In this document: piece after piece, positions 63,965 through 64,000 of the stretch
Layout: each line of letters begins with the position of its first letter
How positions within the stretch are numbered: position 1 is the first letter of the stretch
From: Paenibacillus sp. FSL A5-0031
Lineage (GTDB): Bacteria > Bacillota > Bacilli > Paenibacillales > Paenibacillaceae
DNA: 64,000 bases
Assembly: GCF_001956295.1 (NCBI RefSeq)
Contig: NZ_MRTD01000007.1
Location: 292,416 to 356,415 of the forward strand
Direction of reading: 5' to 3'
Translations under genes and position numbers: made by a program
The notes under the pieces: model-generated
Told to the model about the DNA's origin: nothing
Database searches by the model: none
Seen by the model: the letters and a program-made list of their open reading frames with translations, nothing else

Positions 63965-64000
63965 CCTTGGGGCCCTCCCTTGGAAGGGAGGGCCCCAAGG
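63965..64000. repeat. Perfect 17-bp inverted repeat at the window edge
   Basis: CCTTGGGGCCCTCCCTT (63965-63981) and AAGGGAGGGCCCCAAGG (63984-64000) are exact reverse complements, separated by GG. It may be longer beyond the window. Preceding it, GTCC-AGA-GGAC-GCA-GTCC lets GGAC pair with either neighbour. Confidence 0.8.

Larger units (their letters stand above)
63486..64000. other. Long spacer after topA without genes
   Basis: No open frame with a ribosome binding site is seen. It holds a GTCCTCCCTT/AAGGGGGGAC hairpin (63545-63568), the tandem repeat at 63710-63895, a GACTGATTAAC/GTTAGTC hairpin near 63913-63936 and the inverted repeat at the right edge. By synteny the next gene outside may be trmFO; this cannot be seen here. 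Confidence 0.5.

Overview
The window is chromosomal DNA from a spore-forming, low-to-mid GC Gram-positive bacterium, most likely Paenibacillus or a close relative. The evidence is germination-receptor genes, a YjcZ-type spore peptide, NucB and YlbJ homologues, AGGAGG-type ribosome binding sites with ATG/GTG/TTG starts, SLH and stalk (copper-amine-oxidase-N) domains, and a gene order close to Bacillus subtilis in the right half.

Left accessory part (1-18.4 kb). It opens with the end of a gerK/gerA-type germination operon (C and B subunits) and a glycosyltransferase-methyltransferase fusion. A TPP-riboswitch-controlled operon follows (3.8-8.0 kb): a thiamine/pyrimidine ABC importer (binding lipoprotein, permease, ATPase), an MTH1187/YkoF-like thiamine-binding protein and a TatD-family hydrolase. 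Then come a glucosaminidase with a stalk domain, a DUF418 membrane protein, an MBL-fold hydrolase, an FAD-Rieske oxidoreductase, two MFS exporters (one divergent from a marR gene, with clear palindromic operators), a NucB-like nuclease lipoprotein, a 37-residue YjcZ-type peptide and a DUF2642 protein.

Middle gene-poor part (18.4-26.9 kb). It is AT-rich and holds a 4-TM protein, a 90-residue glutamine-rich protein built of nine exact heptads, several very small membrane peptides with good ribosome binding sites, an SgrR-like regulator, intergenic inverted repeats, and a decayed integrative element. The element has a tyrosine-integrase fragment, a frameshifted DUF3310 fragment, a tRNA 3'-end fragment with its terminator, tandem arm-like repeats and a diverged direct duplication.

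Right core part (26.9-64 kb). This is housekeeping DNA in near-Bacillus order: rsmD-coaD, ylbJ, ylbL, tmcAL, ylbN-rpmF; the FapR-controlled lipid operon fapR-plsX-fabH-fabD-fabG-acpP-fabF with rnc overlapping fabF; smc-ftsY; ylxM-ffh-rpsP-khpA; rimM-trmD; an SLH-CAP protein; rplS-lepB-rbgA-rnhB; ylqG-ylqH-yraN; comM (reverse); sucCD; dprA-topA. Together these cover fatty-acid and phospholipid synthesis, SRP-dependent targeting, ribosome assembly, tRNA modification, chromosome handling and DNA uptake.

The last 500 bp after topA contain no gene. They hold a degenerate 47-53 bp tandem repeat and, at the very edge, a perfect 17-bp inverted repeat. No CRISPR array, complete tRNA, rRNA or intact insertion sequence was seen.
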